This document shows, piece by piece, positions 11,275 through 23,723 of a stretch of 64,000 nucleotides of DNA. Position numbers and translations under genes: made by a program. Source of the DNA: Sympetrum striolatum (taxonomy: Eukaryota; Arthropoda; Insecta; Odonata; Libellulidae); NCBI GenBank assembly GCA_947579665.1, contig CANPUZ010000058.1, forward strand, positions 620,001 to 684,000, given 5' to 3'. Within the stretch, counting starts at the first letter, position 1. Each line of letters starts with the position of its first letter. A model generated the notes under the pieces. That model was not told where the DNA came from and ran no database searches. It was given only the letters and a program-made list of their open reading frames with translations.

Positions 11275-12140
11275 CATAACCGACGTAAACCATAAAGCCA
11301 TCTTCCAGGATTATCCTTGGTTCGATGCTAGGTCAGGGCAAATATTCTCGCTTTTAAAATGCATTGCGGCGATTTTTAAGATGTTTTTTAAATCACTTCC
11401 CGATAAGATGCAAGCAAGAAACTTTGCGTGTGGATAGAGATCATACATAAATTTAATAAACGTTGTTTAACGTTTCCGTGATGGTCCTTGGTTCGATCCC
11501 AGAGAGCCACTTACATTCCTCAATGCATTTCTTATGGAGATAACGGAAACGAATTTTAGGTACTTCCCGGCATGATATCGACTTCAAACTTTGTATGATA
11601 TTAGATCAAGTCCTAACAAATCAAACTGTGCATTCACAGCTATCAATGTGTCCTGGGTTCGACACCAGGCGTCTCTACAATCAGTAACTGATCCGATTTT
11701 TAAGAATTTTTTTGAACCCCTTCCCAATAATATTGAAACTTGAAATTCGGCATATGGATAGAGATCATAGATACATTTTAAAAACATGTTTTAGATTTCC
11801 TTGATCGTCCTTGGTTCGATCCCAGAAAGCCATTTTCATTACCCTATGCATTTCGGATGGGGATAATGGAGTCTTATTTCAGGACCTTCCCGGTATGATA
11901 TGGACTTCAAACTTTGCATTAATTAAGATTAGGTCCTAACAAGTTATTGTGCCTATTCGCATCTTCCAATAGGTACTGGGTTCAACACCAGGCGTTTACA
12001 AAAATTAGAAATTCCCACGATGTTTAAGATTTTTTCAAAATCTCCTACCCGATAACATTGAAACTTAAAACTTTGCGTTTGTGAATAAATATTATAAATA
12101 GATTTCGTATGCAAGCAACTTTTAATCGTGCAACGAATAG
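11275..12140 (+). mobile_element. Family A array, five modules
   Basis: B-box-like motifs at 11319, 11490, 11656, 11813 and 11979 (decayed GGTTCAA), spaced 157-171 bp. Module order matches 8695-9188. A decayed end TATGCAAGCAACTTTTAATC is near 12109. Confidence 0.8.
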
Positions 12141-12689
12141 CAAAAACGCACTGATACACTGCGAATAGAAAAAAACCCTCAGATTTCAAGGATGTCTTAT
12201 TTGCAATACGACGATTTAGCAGTTAATTATTTATTATATTAATTGGATAGCAAGGCGACGCTCCTATGACGTCATTAGATAGCTTTTTGGTACTTCTTGG
12301 GTGAGATCATTGCACATACCTCTTTCAATTAGCTTAGCGATAATGTAAATATGCTTAAGCAATGTGTTGAACCTAATGTTTGCAGAGAAGCGGTAAGTGT
12401 CCATCTACAGAGAAACTTCAGCGTAATAATCATCAATGTCGCTGCAAACAATTTCAAAAAGGAAATAATTTTAACACCCCAAAAGTAATTTCCGGTTTTG
12501 TGTTTGCAGTTTAAGTTAGAAATTCACCTACATTTCACCAAGCCTTTCTGGGATGTACTATTTTTAATTACGAAAATAGGTATTCCTACGGGAAAATTCA
12601 CCATTCTAGAGCCTCCTGGAATCGAACCAATAAATAGATTAAATTCTCACTTATTCCGGGATGATCTCATGCAACAATGTACGAGGTCG
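12141..12689. other. Unassigned sequence
   Basis: No gene seen. A GAATCGAACCA word near 12620 is an isolated reverse B-box-like match. Confidence 0.35.
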
Positions 12690-12985
12690 GATTCAACAAT
12701 GGGCTTGGTTGTCGAGCGTTGTGTACGACCCCTAAATTTCAAGAAATTTACGTTTATTTTTACTGAATTCTCGAAATTTCGACTCGAATACGATATTCCA
12801 CGACCGAAATAAGAATCGTTATTCAATTTCCTTTCTTTTGGTACTAATCTCGATTTCGTACGACCATTATTTCTGATTTAATTTCGCGAAAGAAAAAATG
12901 TCTGCAATCGATCAAAACGGACTTTACGTGCATTTCTTATGCGAGAGACGATTCGAGTCGTCCGGAGTCGAACCAAGGATACTCT
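12690..12985 (-). repeat. Family B repeat, minus orientation
   Basis: Reverse of the family B unit: GATATTCCACGACCGAAATA, CTTTCTTTTGGTAC and GTCGAACCAAGG appear in order. Not coding. Confidence 0.75.
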
Positions 12986-13315
12986 GGACAGACTAAATAT
13001 CTATATTTAAATACTTCATTGAACCTTAACCTACTCACAAAAGTTTATAATCCTATTCTATGTCGGGAAGTGCTTGAAAATAATACTTGAAAATATCTCC
13101 TATTCATTTCTCACGGGAGTTACAGACATCGGATACATAAATATATATTCACAAAGGAGATTGTTACTAACCGAAATGCCCCTTTGATTCTCAACGGGGA
13201 AATTTACAATGATAATTACTCTTGGTACAGTCTTGATCGTAACACTTGCCTCATAATGTTTTGGTAGATAGCTTATGTCACTCTATAATTATTCCAAACT
13301 ATAAATACATGAGCT

Positions 13316-13612
13316 GGGGACTCAACAATCGCCTCGATCGTCAGGGTGATGGGTTGTTTACAATTCGAAATTTCGATAAAATATTCACGTATTTTATCAA
13401 AATGTTCGCAATTTCGAATAGTAAACTATATTCCACGACCACAATAAGAATCTTCATTCTATTATCTTTCTTTTGGTGCTTGATTCGTCTTTCTAGGACC
13501 ATTATTTCTAATTTAATTTTGCAAAAGAAATGAACCCTGCAACGAAAAAAATGATCTTACGTGTATTTCTTATGGAAACGTTTTGACTCGTCTGGGTTCG
13601 AACCATGGACTT
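13316..13612 (-). repeat. Family B repeat, minus orientation
   Basis: Contains TATTCCACGACCACAATAAG, CTTTCTTTTGGTGC and GGGTTCGAACCATGG (13594). Divergent from the neighbouring copy, so it inserted independently or is old. Confidence 0.75.
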
Positions 13613-14279
13613 TAGGGATATAAAATGTAGCCCATACTCTGCGCGGGGTCGACTTTTAATAACGTAGAAAATTTCAAAGTTTTGCGGCTCTCGGTTCTCG
13701 AGTTTTCAGCGAAAATACATACAAACATACACACTCTATTTTATATATCTAGATTGGGAATTGTGTTTATAATCTTTGGTTGAGTATATATATATCTATA
13801 CCCCCGCGTGGTTGCCTACGGATTAGACGGATTATTTATAATGGAGTAATGGATTTATCTGCGCCGGCACTTGACCGCACTCCATTTTCCGTCTTTTGTA
13901 AGCGCATTTAAAGGGAGTGGATGTTGAAGGAGTCACGTGGTCTGACAAATGACTGCCGACAGCCGTAAATCTCTCCCTATGGGGGCCGCGAAGAGGGGGA
14001 GGATGAATGAATTGCGCCCAAATGGGGTCCAAGGGTTAAGAGGGGATCGGATTCGCTTCTCCTAGGGGAAGATATCAAGGGCCCCCCCCCCGTGTTGGGA
14101 CGGTGGCGCCTCCGATGGGAGAAGCCGGCGAGATGGGGAACTAAAAATATCGCGAAATTTGTTAACTTATAATGTTATATATGATTAATATACATCTTAT
14201 CTCTCGTTTAATTGTAATCGTTGGATAATATTATCACGAAAATATTTTTTTCGAAATTCAAAAATTAAAGTCGTTAAAA
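13613..14279. other. Unassigned region with a GC-rich island
   Basis: The stretch 13830-14115 is clearly GC-richer than its flanks, with a C-run at about 14083 and CACGTG near 13935. I find no open frame I can support. Confidence 0.4.
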
Positions 14280-14540
14280 AGTTGTTACCATGGTCACGTG
14301 TTTACTCCAAAAAATTCGAATTGAATAATATTTTGGTCTCCCGCGACGGGCCAATAAGTTTGTTTTCTTTTCCTCAAAAACGAAAATTTTAATTTTTTAA
14401 AATACAAAGAAAATTTTTGTTTTGAAGTAAATTTAAATGCGTTTAATCACGGACGATAAATGAACTTAAAATTGAGTTAAGACGAAATTATTTTTCAGTC
14501 GTATTTATTTAATTTTCAAAGTTTTTAAGAACTAAAATAT
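14280..14540 (-). repeat. Family D repeat, minus orientation
   Basis: Begins GTTGTTACCATGGTCACGTG and shares the AAAATTTTTGTTTTGAAG core with 38530-38870. Not coding. Confidence 0.7.
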
Positions 14541-14649
14541 GCGAAATTATATTCACAAACTCATTTATAGCAAAAAGCATTATAGAAGGTGATATTATTT
14601 AAAAATATATAGCCGAATTTCAATCACCAAAGTTAACGAATGGTTTTAT

Positions 14650-14990
14650 CGCCATAAAATGTCGTCTCTTCTTCCCAATACATTTCATATGAGCTTATCT
14701 TTCCTTTATATTCTTATGAGGGTTCAACAATCACCTTCGTCGTTAAGGAATTGTTTATACCCGCAAAACTACTCTAATATTTCGTCTTTTTTGTCTGATT
14801 TCTCTCGATTTCGACTTGATTACGATATTCCACGACCGAAATAAGAATCTTCGTTCAATTTCCTATCTTTTGGTACTAATCTCGATTTCGTACGACTAAT
14901 ATTTCGTATTTAATTCCGCGAAAGAAAAAATGTCTGCACTCGATCAAAACGAACTTTACGTGCATTTCTCATGGAGATTATTCTAAGGCG
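14650..14990 (-). repeat. Family B repeat, minus orientation
   Basis: Contains AATGTCGTCTCTTCTTCCCA, GATATTCCACGACCGAAATA and GAAAGAAAAAATGTCTGCA, as in 21062-21395, 21885-22235 and 58150-58470. These four form a subgroup. Confidence 0.8.
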
Positions 14991-16205
14991 TCCTTCGCAA
15001 TAGCGGAAAAACGTAAGTTAATGTGGTTTATTTGTGAAATGACCATTATTTGATACATAAAGTTAGATTGACTTATTTTAGAGCTGTTATCGGAGGGAAC
15101 ACCTGAAGATGAGTTTAGCGACAATTCAAAAGGTTTCTTAGGACGATTAAAAGTCTGCACAGTAGACTCTTCATTACTCGGATAGATAGAAAATATACTG
15201 ATCTTTAATTATTCGGGATGATAGAAAATACACTGATCCTTATTTCGTGATTTCCTGTTAATTCTATGCATATTTACGACTATAATTCGATAACCGAATT
15301 TCCGTAGAAAATTTAAAAAGTATTGGAGCAAAAGGAGATATCAGTAAAAATTAATTTCCGATGTTATTAATAATATACCATTTTGGAGGCAAATCTGTCA
15401 GCTGAAAGGTATTGTGCGCGTAAGTTACGCACATATTTATCGGAACTGTGACTTGATATACACTTGATAAACTGTTAAAACTGTGACTTAAATCCTCCAG
15501 CTTCCTTTGTAGCTAATTTTTCTCTGGTGATAGAATCTCATAACTTATCCTGTCAACCACGTGGTCATGCAATGCCCATTCGAAATTTCAATTCATGGAA
15601 CATTTTTGTATTCTTTGAGTACTCAACGCGTAAGACTGGGTTTTGCATCAGCTCTCTGCTGGTTAAACCACCTATCACTTAGTCTAAGTAATTGTGATTT
15701 GACGTCTTCATTTTTTCACCTTGGTATGTGACTTTAATACTGCAAGTTCAATTATAATATCAACTATAATCAAGAGTCCACTGTATTTTTTAATGCTGCC
15801 GAATTTTTAATGTTCGGTATGAGACGCATTCAATTGAATACTTAGCTAATACATAAATAACGAAGTCAGGCTTAATTGTAGGCCTGGCAGAAAATTTCAT
15901 CTGATATAAATGATTTTTTGTTTTTTATATAAACCTTGTGGAATAAGCTGTATACATGCTTCATATTTTTTATACATTGATGGTGTTCTATTCGCAGGCG
16001 ACATTTAAATTAAATACCAAAATCTGCTGATTATATAGTCAAATAACGAAAGATATTGTAATAAGCATGGGCGAGCCAATGTGGAGGATCTAATGAGTGG
16101 ATATTACGTTTAATATCGCTTGCCAAATAACCGTAATTAATTTTATTCCTTCCCACGCTTTGCAACCTCTTGGAAGAAGCTTAGATCTACAACACTAAAA
16201 AACTT
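14991..16205. other. Unassigned AT-rich sequence
   Basis: No coding region or recognisable element seen in about 1.2 kb. Confidence 0.4.
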
Positions 16206-16320
16206 CAGCATATGAAAAAATCCGATGTGGCCAACACACGACTTTCTCCGTATTTATTGAAAACAGAAGCCTATGCCGGTAATATATAAATAACTCCAAA
16301 ACAATGAGTGTTATTAACTT
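16206..16320 (+). repeat. Family C fragment (one end only)
   Basis: Carries the A-run plus ATCCGATGTGGCC, ACTTTCTCCGTATTTATTG and TATGCCGGTAATATATAAAT, then stops. Confidence 0.75.
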
Positions 16321-17029
16321 TTGTACGTATATACTATACTATATATATACTACTATAGTGGCTATTGTGTAATACTCAGGGTGGGATGGATTGATAGTTC
16401 TGGGGTATGAATCACCCCACGTGCTTATCAGGAAGATACCGAGCTATCGAGGTCTTCTGAGTGTGTTTATATGGTGGATTGATTTTTTAAAGAGTGATAA
16501 GTCAGCTTTATAGTGCAAAGTGTGGGGTGTTCTAGACCCCAAGGCGCTGGGGTGTGGTTCACCCCACGTTTTTTCGCAGTCCGTGGAGACAGTGTTATTC
16601 AGTTCTGTGTTTTTTGTTTAAGGTGTGTGTTAGTGCGATGAGGCTTCTGCTAATTGGATTCCGCCCCTAACAAGATGAACCTCACCCTGCAGAAGACCAG
16701 AGAGAAAGGCATTTGTGAGTATTCTCTGCATTCCTTTCAATTTATCAAAGAATGGGCAGCAGAAAATGGGCGTTATTAAGTTATTATATCAACATGTTAT
16801 CTGATTATCTGATTTTATGTGGGACTTCTTAGGACTGAAAACTGTACAGGTGACTAGAGAATAATATGATATAAGTTTTCACTCCAATTTCACCATCTGT
16901 TTGCTTCATCTACTTTCGACATTAGGTGATTCTTGTAAGCAAGTCACTGGCATACCTTTCTGTCGTTCTTGTGTGGTCTGTGATTACGTGAATTGCACGT
17001 TAAGTTCACTTTGATAGATTGAATTGTAT
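16321..17029. other. Unassigned region
   Basis: The word CACCCCACG occurs twice (about 16414 and 16562) in a slightly GC-richer part between 16380 and 16640. No supported gene. Confidence 0.35.
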
Positions 17030-17265
17030 AGCAGATGTTTTTTCTTTTGCGGAATTAAATTAGAAATAATGGTCGTACGAAATCCAGATTAGAACCAAAA
17101 GAAAGGAAATTGAATGAAGATTCTTATTTCGGTCGTGGAATATCGTATTCGAGTCTTAATTGAGAGAAAAAAGGCAAAAAAGGCGAAAAAATTCGTTTGT
17201 TTTCGTGGACGTAAACAATTCCCTAACGACGAAGGTGATTATTGAACTGTCGTACGAATAAACGG
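17030..17265 (+). repeat. Family B repeat
   Basis: GGAATTAAATTAGAAATAAT, GAAAGGAAATTGAATGAAGA and TTCGGTCGTGGAATATCG in order. The B-box-like head is missing. Confidence 0.75.
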
Positions 17266-18270
17266 GAAAGATAGACTCCTAGGATCGTATTTGGATTATT
17301 TTTATTTTTAGTTGCTAAATTTTTTTAATTATTGGCTCAAGAGAAATGTATGGGGAAGAAGAGGGGATAATTGATTTTAATTCCGTCTTTATTGACGCGG
17401 TAATCCATAAGCAATGCTATACTTACGTCTTTCTTCAATGGTCACTGATTTAACCAGCATTCCTTCCCTTATATCAAGACCTTTGCTGTGCCTATCTTCC
17501 ATCGAGTCCTCTGGGATGCTGTGATGGCATCTCAGGACCCCCGCGCCTGCGCTACAGTGGTGCCACCTTCGATTGATCCACCCAGACACGCCCAGGTCTG
17601 TCGCAGCTCGGATTGCCAAAGGGAATGACGACTTATTCCGTCCTGTTGTCTCAATCGGTTAGATCAACAGAAATTCTCCAATACTAGAAGAAACTTTGAG
17701 ATATTGATTCACACGTTGCCGCGCAATGTAGAGTAATGGTTGCTATGTGAGAATTAGATATTAACGTAGGTAAATGCTCCGTAGTTAATGTCTTCGAAAG
17801 GAAAAAAATGCGTCCAAATCACCCGTACAAAATTAATGGAATTAATATAAAGCAGTAGATTCAGTTGAATATCAACATTACTAATAACTTAAATTGGAGC
17901 TTACATATTCGTAAAATCGGTGGCGAAGCAAGTAAAGGGCTTTGTAAAGCGTCAGTAAATGCGATGAAAAGGTGAGAGAGCGATGTTATTTTACCTTGGT
18001 CCTTCTGGAATACGCGGCAAGTATACGGCGGATGGAACGTGTACTCGAGAAAGTGTAAAGCGGTTCGTTTTGTTAAGAAATGCTACGATAAAAAGGGACG
18101 AAAATGCTCTCAGACGTAGGTTGGGAATCCTTGAAAGAAAGGAGATTGGAAGCTGCGATTGGTTGATAAATTCAGGGAAACTTCGGAAGATACGATCGGT
18201 ATCCCCCCTGCTACCGATCCGATAGTGAAGTTAAGAGAAATAGATGCTAGGACGAATCGCTTTAAAAATT
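17266..18270. other. Unassigned region
   Basis: Two short open frames lie here (76 codons on the minus strand at 17389-17619; 80 codons on the plus strand at 17983-18225). I recognise neither and see no splice or codon support. Part of the second may be decayed LINE sequence, since a LINE 3' end follows. Confidence 0.35.
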
Positions 18271-18370
18271 CATTCTTTCCGCGAACGATACAATAACCGA
18301 ATGAGGAAGTAGTTTAGATTCAACTGGTGTTTACACCCCCTGCCACACGCCGAAAGGCGGCTTGCAGGGT
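18271..18370 (+). mobile_element. LINE 3' end, isolated
   Basis: Carries the LINE 3' hairpin in plus orientation, CCCTGCCACACGCCGAAAGG (18339-18358) then CGGCTTGCAGGG, preceded by decayed 3' UTR-like sequence. It ends at TATTAATCTATTATATATAG, which begins a family A fragment. Confidence 0.65.
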
Positions 18371-18450
18371 ATTAATCTATTATATATAGATGCTTCTCCG
18401 GATTCATTCATATATATAGGGATATAGATAGATTCACAGGCTAAACCACA
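18371..18450 (+). repeat. Family A 5' end fragment
   Basis: TATATATAGATGCTTCTCCG and TTCACAGGCTAAACCACAAG, then divergent. Confidence 0.7.
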
Positions 18451-18594
18451 AGAGTTGAGGAGTGACATTAAAAAAATGAAAAAAATATGAAAGATATTTA
18501 AGTCTCGTATCGGAGAACTAACTGTAGAACTCGGTGTCGCCAGGAGACGATTGCAAGTTGTATATTTGCGGAATTTGGCTTAGAATCTTGGACT

Positions 18595-19560
18595 TATTTC
18601 CATAAGGAATACACGTAAAACTCATTTTCATCGCATGCAGGGTTTATTTCTTTCGCGAAATTAAATTAGAAGGAATAGTCGCACGTTAACGAGACAAACT
18701 CCGAAAGAAAGAAAATTGAATAAAAATTCTTATTTTGGTCGTGGAATCTTATTTTCGATTAGAATTCGCGAGAAAATTGGTAAAGTATACAAAACTTTCG
18801 TGAAAATTCGAGGCTATAAACAACTCATTCCCCCTGACGACCGATCCCATTGTTGAATCCGATGTGTTATCCCGTAAAAATACTCGAGGACTTTAAAAGC
18901 TGATGATTGAAGAGGACGATATATTAGATGGATAAGGAGAAATTTTCTGTAAGAAGGTAACCATCAATTGCAGGTACGTAATTACAGTCAGGAGATTGTG
19001 TGTCTTCGATTTTAGTACAAACCGTTTTTGTCAGATTCGCGTCAAACCTTGCGTACGTGTTTTCTGGGACCAGGAACGACGTACTGTCTCAATTTTATTC
19101 GATAATTTTGCTGGCTTCGAACCAAGATCGCTCAGATGAGTTTCCTATATATATTGGTTTGCTATATTTCCTTTGCAAGAATTAAAACAGAAAAATAGTC
19201 GTGCGGAGTCGAAACAAGAAGCAAAAGAACGGAAATTAAATGAATATTCTAATTTTGATAGTGGAATATTGTTTCCGAATCGAAATTTCGAGAATTTCGA
19301 CAAAATACGCGTGAATTATCCAAAATTGTTTGTAAACAGCCAATCCTCCTCACGATCAATGCGATTGCTGAGCCGAGCTCATGAATTTTCCTGTACAGTA
19401 AGAATAGCTTGGGATTTTAGACTGTATTCTAAAGGGAATTCACGCATTGCACGACCGGCAACTTTAGAATTTAATCTACTTCTATATTCCCCAATTAAGA
19501 ATCAACTGGCGCTTCAGCTAGTAATCTGTAATACTAAAATCCTTAGTCAGTGAGTGCGTA
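18595..19560 (+). repeat. Family B repeats in tandem, including an empty-site relative of the Harbinger insertion
   Basis: One full unit (18595-18990), a head with GGCTTCGAACCAAGATCGCT (about 19111), then a second unit through 19560. The tail at about 19411-19490 (GGGATTTTAG, AAAGGGAATTCACGCATTGC, TCTACTTCTATATTCCC) matches the two flanks of the Harbinger element at 23460-27577 joined together. Confidence 0.8.
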
Positions 19561-19664
19561 CGTCACAGCTATAGGCGTCCTAACTACTGGTCTGAAGTCG
19601 ACCAAATTTGTCACACGCATTCCCCAGGTCCCGAAGCTGCCCATGAGTATAAAATTCATTCATT

Positions 19665-20165
19665 CAGTTCTGCTGGGTTCGAACCAGGACGACCAAGATA
19701 GATTTCCATAAGGATTGCACGTAAATCTCTTTTTCATCGCAAGCAGGGTTTGTTTCATTCGCAGAATTAAATTAGTAACGGAAGTCGTACTAAGTAGAGA
19801 CGAGCACCGAAAGAAAGGAAATTGAACGAAGATTCTTATTTCGGTCGTGGAATATCGCATTCGATTCGAATTTGCGAGAACAGCGATGAAATAAACGGAA
19901 AATCCGGGAAAATTTGAGGTTGTAAACAAAAAATTGCCCCTTGACGACCAAAGTGATTGTTGAATCAAAACGTGAGATTTATATAAAACTTCAGCCTGCG
20001 TGTGTTTGTGGCCGCAAAACTCGAGAACCACTCGGTCGATTGACTTGAAATTAAAACGCAACGTTGCATTCATATACGAGAGTGTTTCTATCGTAAAAAA
20101 GTTGACATTTCGTCCTCGGTTCGATCCCAGACGAGTCAAACTTATTCCGTAAGAAATGCACGTAA
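19665..20165 (+). repeat. Family B repeat with a variant head
   Basis: GGGTTCGAACCAGGACGACC at 19676 and GGTTCGATCCCAGACGAGTC at 20119, with the usual body between. The final head (19998-20165) matches 46280-46480. Confidence 0.8.
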
Positions 20166-20204
20166 AGGTTATAATTTTAATAAACAGTATATAAATATTA
20201 TATA

Positions 20205-20600
20205 TGTCGTGTAAAATTTACGCCTCCGAGATTAGCAGTGAAATCATCATTAATTTGCAAAATTACGGTCTTAATTGTTGACCATTTCATTTACTTCTGG
20301 TCAACTTTTTCATCTAGAAATTTCTTAAAACCATACAAATTAAAAGTATTCCCAATAATATAATATATTTTATTCACGATCTAAACTAAACATCTTTGTT
20401 CTTGAAAACAGAATTTTTTTTATTTATGTTTTAAAAATAAATGAAAATCTACGTTTTATAGAAAGAAATCGAACTTTAGGCACGTTGCGAGAGACCTAGG
20501 CAGTTTTCGATTCGATTTAAATTTTTCGGGTAAACATGTAACCATAGCAACGACTTTTCGCGATTTTATTTACGTAATTTCGAATATCGGAAAAAAACTT
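20205..20600 (+). repeat. Family D repeat, plus orientation
   Basis: Starts TTTACGCCTCCGAGATTAGC and ends near AACCATAGCAACGAC; matches 39700-40080. Confidence 0.75.
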
Positions 20601-21061
20601 TTTCGTGATACTCCCTACTGAGTATACAGTATTGTAAAATGTATCCTCTTAGCAAAATGTATAACATAACTTTTTAATAATTCTCGATTTTCTCGTAAAA
20701 TTCCAAATCTTAGTTGATTTGCTGATTTCTCAGTTTGGGCAGTGCTTCAACTTCGATCTCCTGGTCATCATTGTAATGCAGGTCGGCTATGAATGGAAGG
20801 GACCCCCCCTTTCCCAATTTCCATGGAATCAATGAATAATCGATTGATACCCTTAGGGGTCAATTGAGGGTAAGGAGCCATAAACGGGATCCATCGCATG
20901 CGTCTTCCCAACCCCTATTCGATATACGAATAAATATATATGTATCGCTTCGTATGGGATGACTAGAGGCAGGAGGGTTCCTGGAAGACCATGAAAAATC
21001 ATGGGAAGTATCAAAGGATACACTACCAGATTCATCGATAACATTAGAATAGCGATTTGCC
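20601..21061. other. Unassigned sequence
   Basis: No supported gene. A C-run (CCCCCC) occurs near 20803. Confidence 0.35.
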
Positions 21062-21395
21062 TTTAAAATGTCGGCTCTTCTTCCCAATACGTTTCATTAT
21101 TTCCCTTATATATTCGTACGATAGTTCAACAATCACCTTCGTTGTCAAGGAGTTGTTTATGCCCACGAAATGACACGAATTTTCCGTCTTTTTTGTCTGA
21201 ATTCTATCAATTTCGACTCGAATACGATATTCCACGACCGAAATAAGAATCTTCGTTCAATTTCCTTTCTTTTGGTGCTAATCTCGACTTCGTACGGTCA
21301 GTATTTCCTATTTAATTCTTCGAAAGAAAAAATGTCTGCAATCGATCAAAACGAACTTTACGTGCATTTCTTATGAGAGAGGCGATTCGAGTCGA
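21062..21395 (-). repeat. Family B repeat, minus orientation
   Basis: AATGTCGGCTCTTCTTCCCA, GATATTCCACGACCGAAATA and GAAAGAAAAAATGTCTGCA in order. Confidence 0.8.
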
Positions 21396-21884
21396 ATTAC
21401 GTTACCACCTTAAAAATGCGTATGAATGAGGCATAAAAAACATAAATAATTGCTTAATTCATTTAATAAATAGCTCGTTACAAACATAATTCTAGCGTAT
21501 TGTTGGTCTAATTATTAATCCTCCCTTAAATAAATACACGAATGGACAAATCTGTAAATAATTATTTAACTGAACCAATAAAATAATTATTTCTAACATT
21601 AATACGCATTTTCTGTTAACACTTATAGTGATTGTTAATTGTTATAGTGTAGTATTTGTTTATTTTGTTGCTAGGATAATATGAAGTTGGTATACATTGT
21701 TGTCTTTAGATTTATCTAGAAGGCAAAATTTCCATGACTTTGAGAAATTCATTTTTGTTTAATTTATCATTTGAAATTTATTTACGAAGCCAAATTTCAA
21801 ACCTTCATAATAGGAGGTGGTGATATTAGTGAAAATATATAGTTATATATCAATTTCCACAGTTGACTAATGTTTTTATTGCCA
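21396..21884. other. Unassigned AT-rich sequence
   Basis: No coding region or recognisable element seen. Confidence 0.35.
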
Positions 21885-22235
21885 TAAAATGTCGGCTCTT
21901 TCCCCCAATACATTTCATATGAGCCTATCTTTCCCGTATATTCGTATCAGAGTTCAACAATCACCTTCGTCGTTAGGGAACTGTTTACGCCCACGAAAAC
22001 ACACGATTTTTTCGTCTTTTTGCCCAAATTCTCTCAATTTAGACTCGAATACGATATTCTATGACCGAAATAAGAATCTTCATTTAATTTCCTTTCTTTT
22101 GGTGTTCGTCTCGATTTCGTACGACCATTATTTCTGATTAAATTCCGCAAAAGAAAAAATGTCTGCAATCGATCAAAACGAACTTTACGTGCATTTCTTA
22201 TGAGAGAAACGATTCGAGTCGTCCAGGGTCGAACC
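21885..22235 (-). repeat. Family B repeat, minus orientation
   Basis: Same subgroup as 21062-21395; ends with CAGGGTCGAACCAAG, after which a minisatellite begins. Confidence 0.8.
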
Positions 22236-22261
22236 AAGTCTCTGGCAAGGTTTTCTTTGGA

Positions 22262-22460
22262 TCTGGGGAAATCGCGAGAAATCTCGTTGAGTCTCTTAAT
22301 TCTCGGGAAATCTCGGAATTCCCGGGAAATCTCGGATTTTCTGAGAAATCTCGGAGAGTCTCGGTATTCCCGGGAAATCTCGGAATTTCCGGGAAATCTC
22401 GGTTTTTCCGAGAAATCTCGGAATTCCCGGAAAATCTCGGAATCCTCGAGAATTTTCCAA
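22262..22460. repeat. 19-bp minisatellite (GAAATCTCGG units)
   Basis: About nine to ten tandem units near CGGGAAATCTCGGAATTCC, some contracted. Because 19 is not a multiple of 3 and the units lack stops, open frames arise on both strands; I regard those as artefacts. The array lies directly beyond the end of a family B copy. Confidence 0.9.
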
Positions 22461-23095
22461 AATTTCTCTAATTCGTGAATTCTTTCATGTTTTAAGTGTG
22501 CGTCATTGTATACCATCCCCCTGTCGATACATCGTCATCCTAGTTCCGGCAGAAATAAAGCAAAGAAGTGCTAACTCTACAGACTCCGCAAGTGGGGTGT
22601 GGGACCCCTAAGATGTTCTCGGGTTTTTATTCCTTCCGGTGATCTCTTCCGGTTCATTTGCTCCGGGGGGATGCTGTACAAGATCGGAAAGCACAATGGA
22701 ACGAGGGATCCTTTCCTTTTTTTTCGAGATTTCAGCTTTTTTTCGCCTGATTTATCCTCCGCCACCTACAGTACCTACCCTTCGAGCCGTTGGATAAAAG
22801 AGAGAGATTTTTATAGGTATATACGTGTACCACGAGTTTCTGCCTTCTGCTTCCACTTACAGTACAGTATTATCTGTTTAATTTGTCGATATTTCGCGAT
22901 TTTATTGATATTTGTTCTTTATTACTATTGCTAATCGTCAGCAGTAATTGGCATCGTGCTGTATGTCGATGTTTGTTAATAAATAAATAAAAAAATGCAC
23001 GCTGCTGAAGATGGATGGATAATTTAACACACACATACACCGAGGATCACAAAGTGTTTATACTTATTTATTCTTTCATTCATTATTACTTTTTT
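22461..23095. other. Unassigned sequence
   Basis: Short open frames only. No recognised protein or element. Confidence 0.35.
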
Positions 23096-23459
23096 AGCGA
23101 CTGGGTTCGAACCAAGATCGCTCAGACAGATTTCCGTAAGAAATACACGTAAACTTCACTTTTATCGGGTGCAGGCTTTATTTCTTTTGGATAATTAAAT
23201 AAGAAGGAATGGTCTTAAAGAGTCGAGACGAACACCGAAAGAAAGGAAATTGAATAAAGATTCTTATTTTGGTCGTGGAATATTGTTTACGAATCGAAAT
23301 TACAAGAAATTCGACAAAATACTCGTAAATTTCCAAAATTTTCGAGTTTGTAAACAACCGTTCCCCCTGACGACCGATCCCATTGTTGAATCCACGCATT
23401 TCCCTGTAGAGAATAGAATGGGATTTTAGTTGTGTATATTTAAAGGGAATTAACTCATT
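23096..23459 (+). repeat. Family B repeat, left part, interrupted by the Harbinger element
   Basis: GGGTTCGAACCAAGATCGCT (23103), the body and the tail AAAGGGAATTAACTCATT, which continues at 27578 after the Harbinger insertion. Confidence 0.85.
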
Positions 23460-23723
23460 GGGCCGTATGCATAAAAGGAAGCAAAACCTTTTACTTCCAA
23501 AATTTCGAGCAATTGCTTCAACAATTAGGTATTTAAATTGAAGTAAAAGCTTTTACTTTTTTTCATAAGCAAATGCTTCTTCGGCTGACCTTTTGCTCAT
23601 CCGAGAAGTAAAAGGTTATGCATAAAGTTTACCTTTTACTCGCAAAGAAAAGCAAATGCTTCAAATCGGATGCATCTAGTCAGTCGTAGACTCTCTGCGG
23701 CTGAGTAAAAGGTTGTGTCCGGT

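Noticed and set aside
17389..17619. Possible conserved exon on the minus strand
   Set aside because: The 76-codon frame shows no motif I recognise, no convincing splice sites and no matching neighbour exon.
22200..22516. Arg/Ser/Glu-rich proteins on both strands
   Set aside because: Both open frames come from the 19-bp minisatellite, whose units lack stops in these frames.
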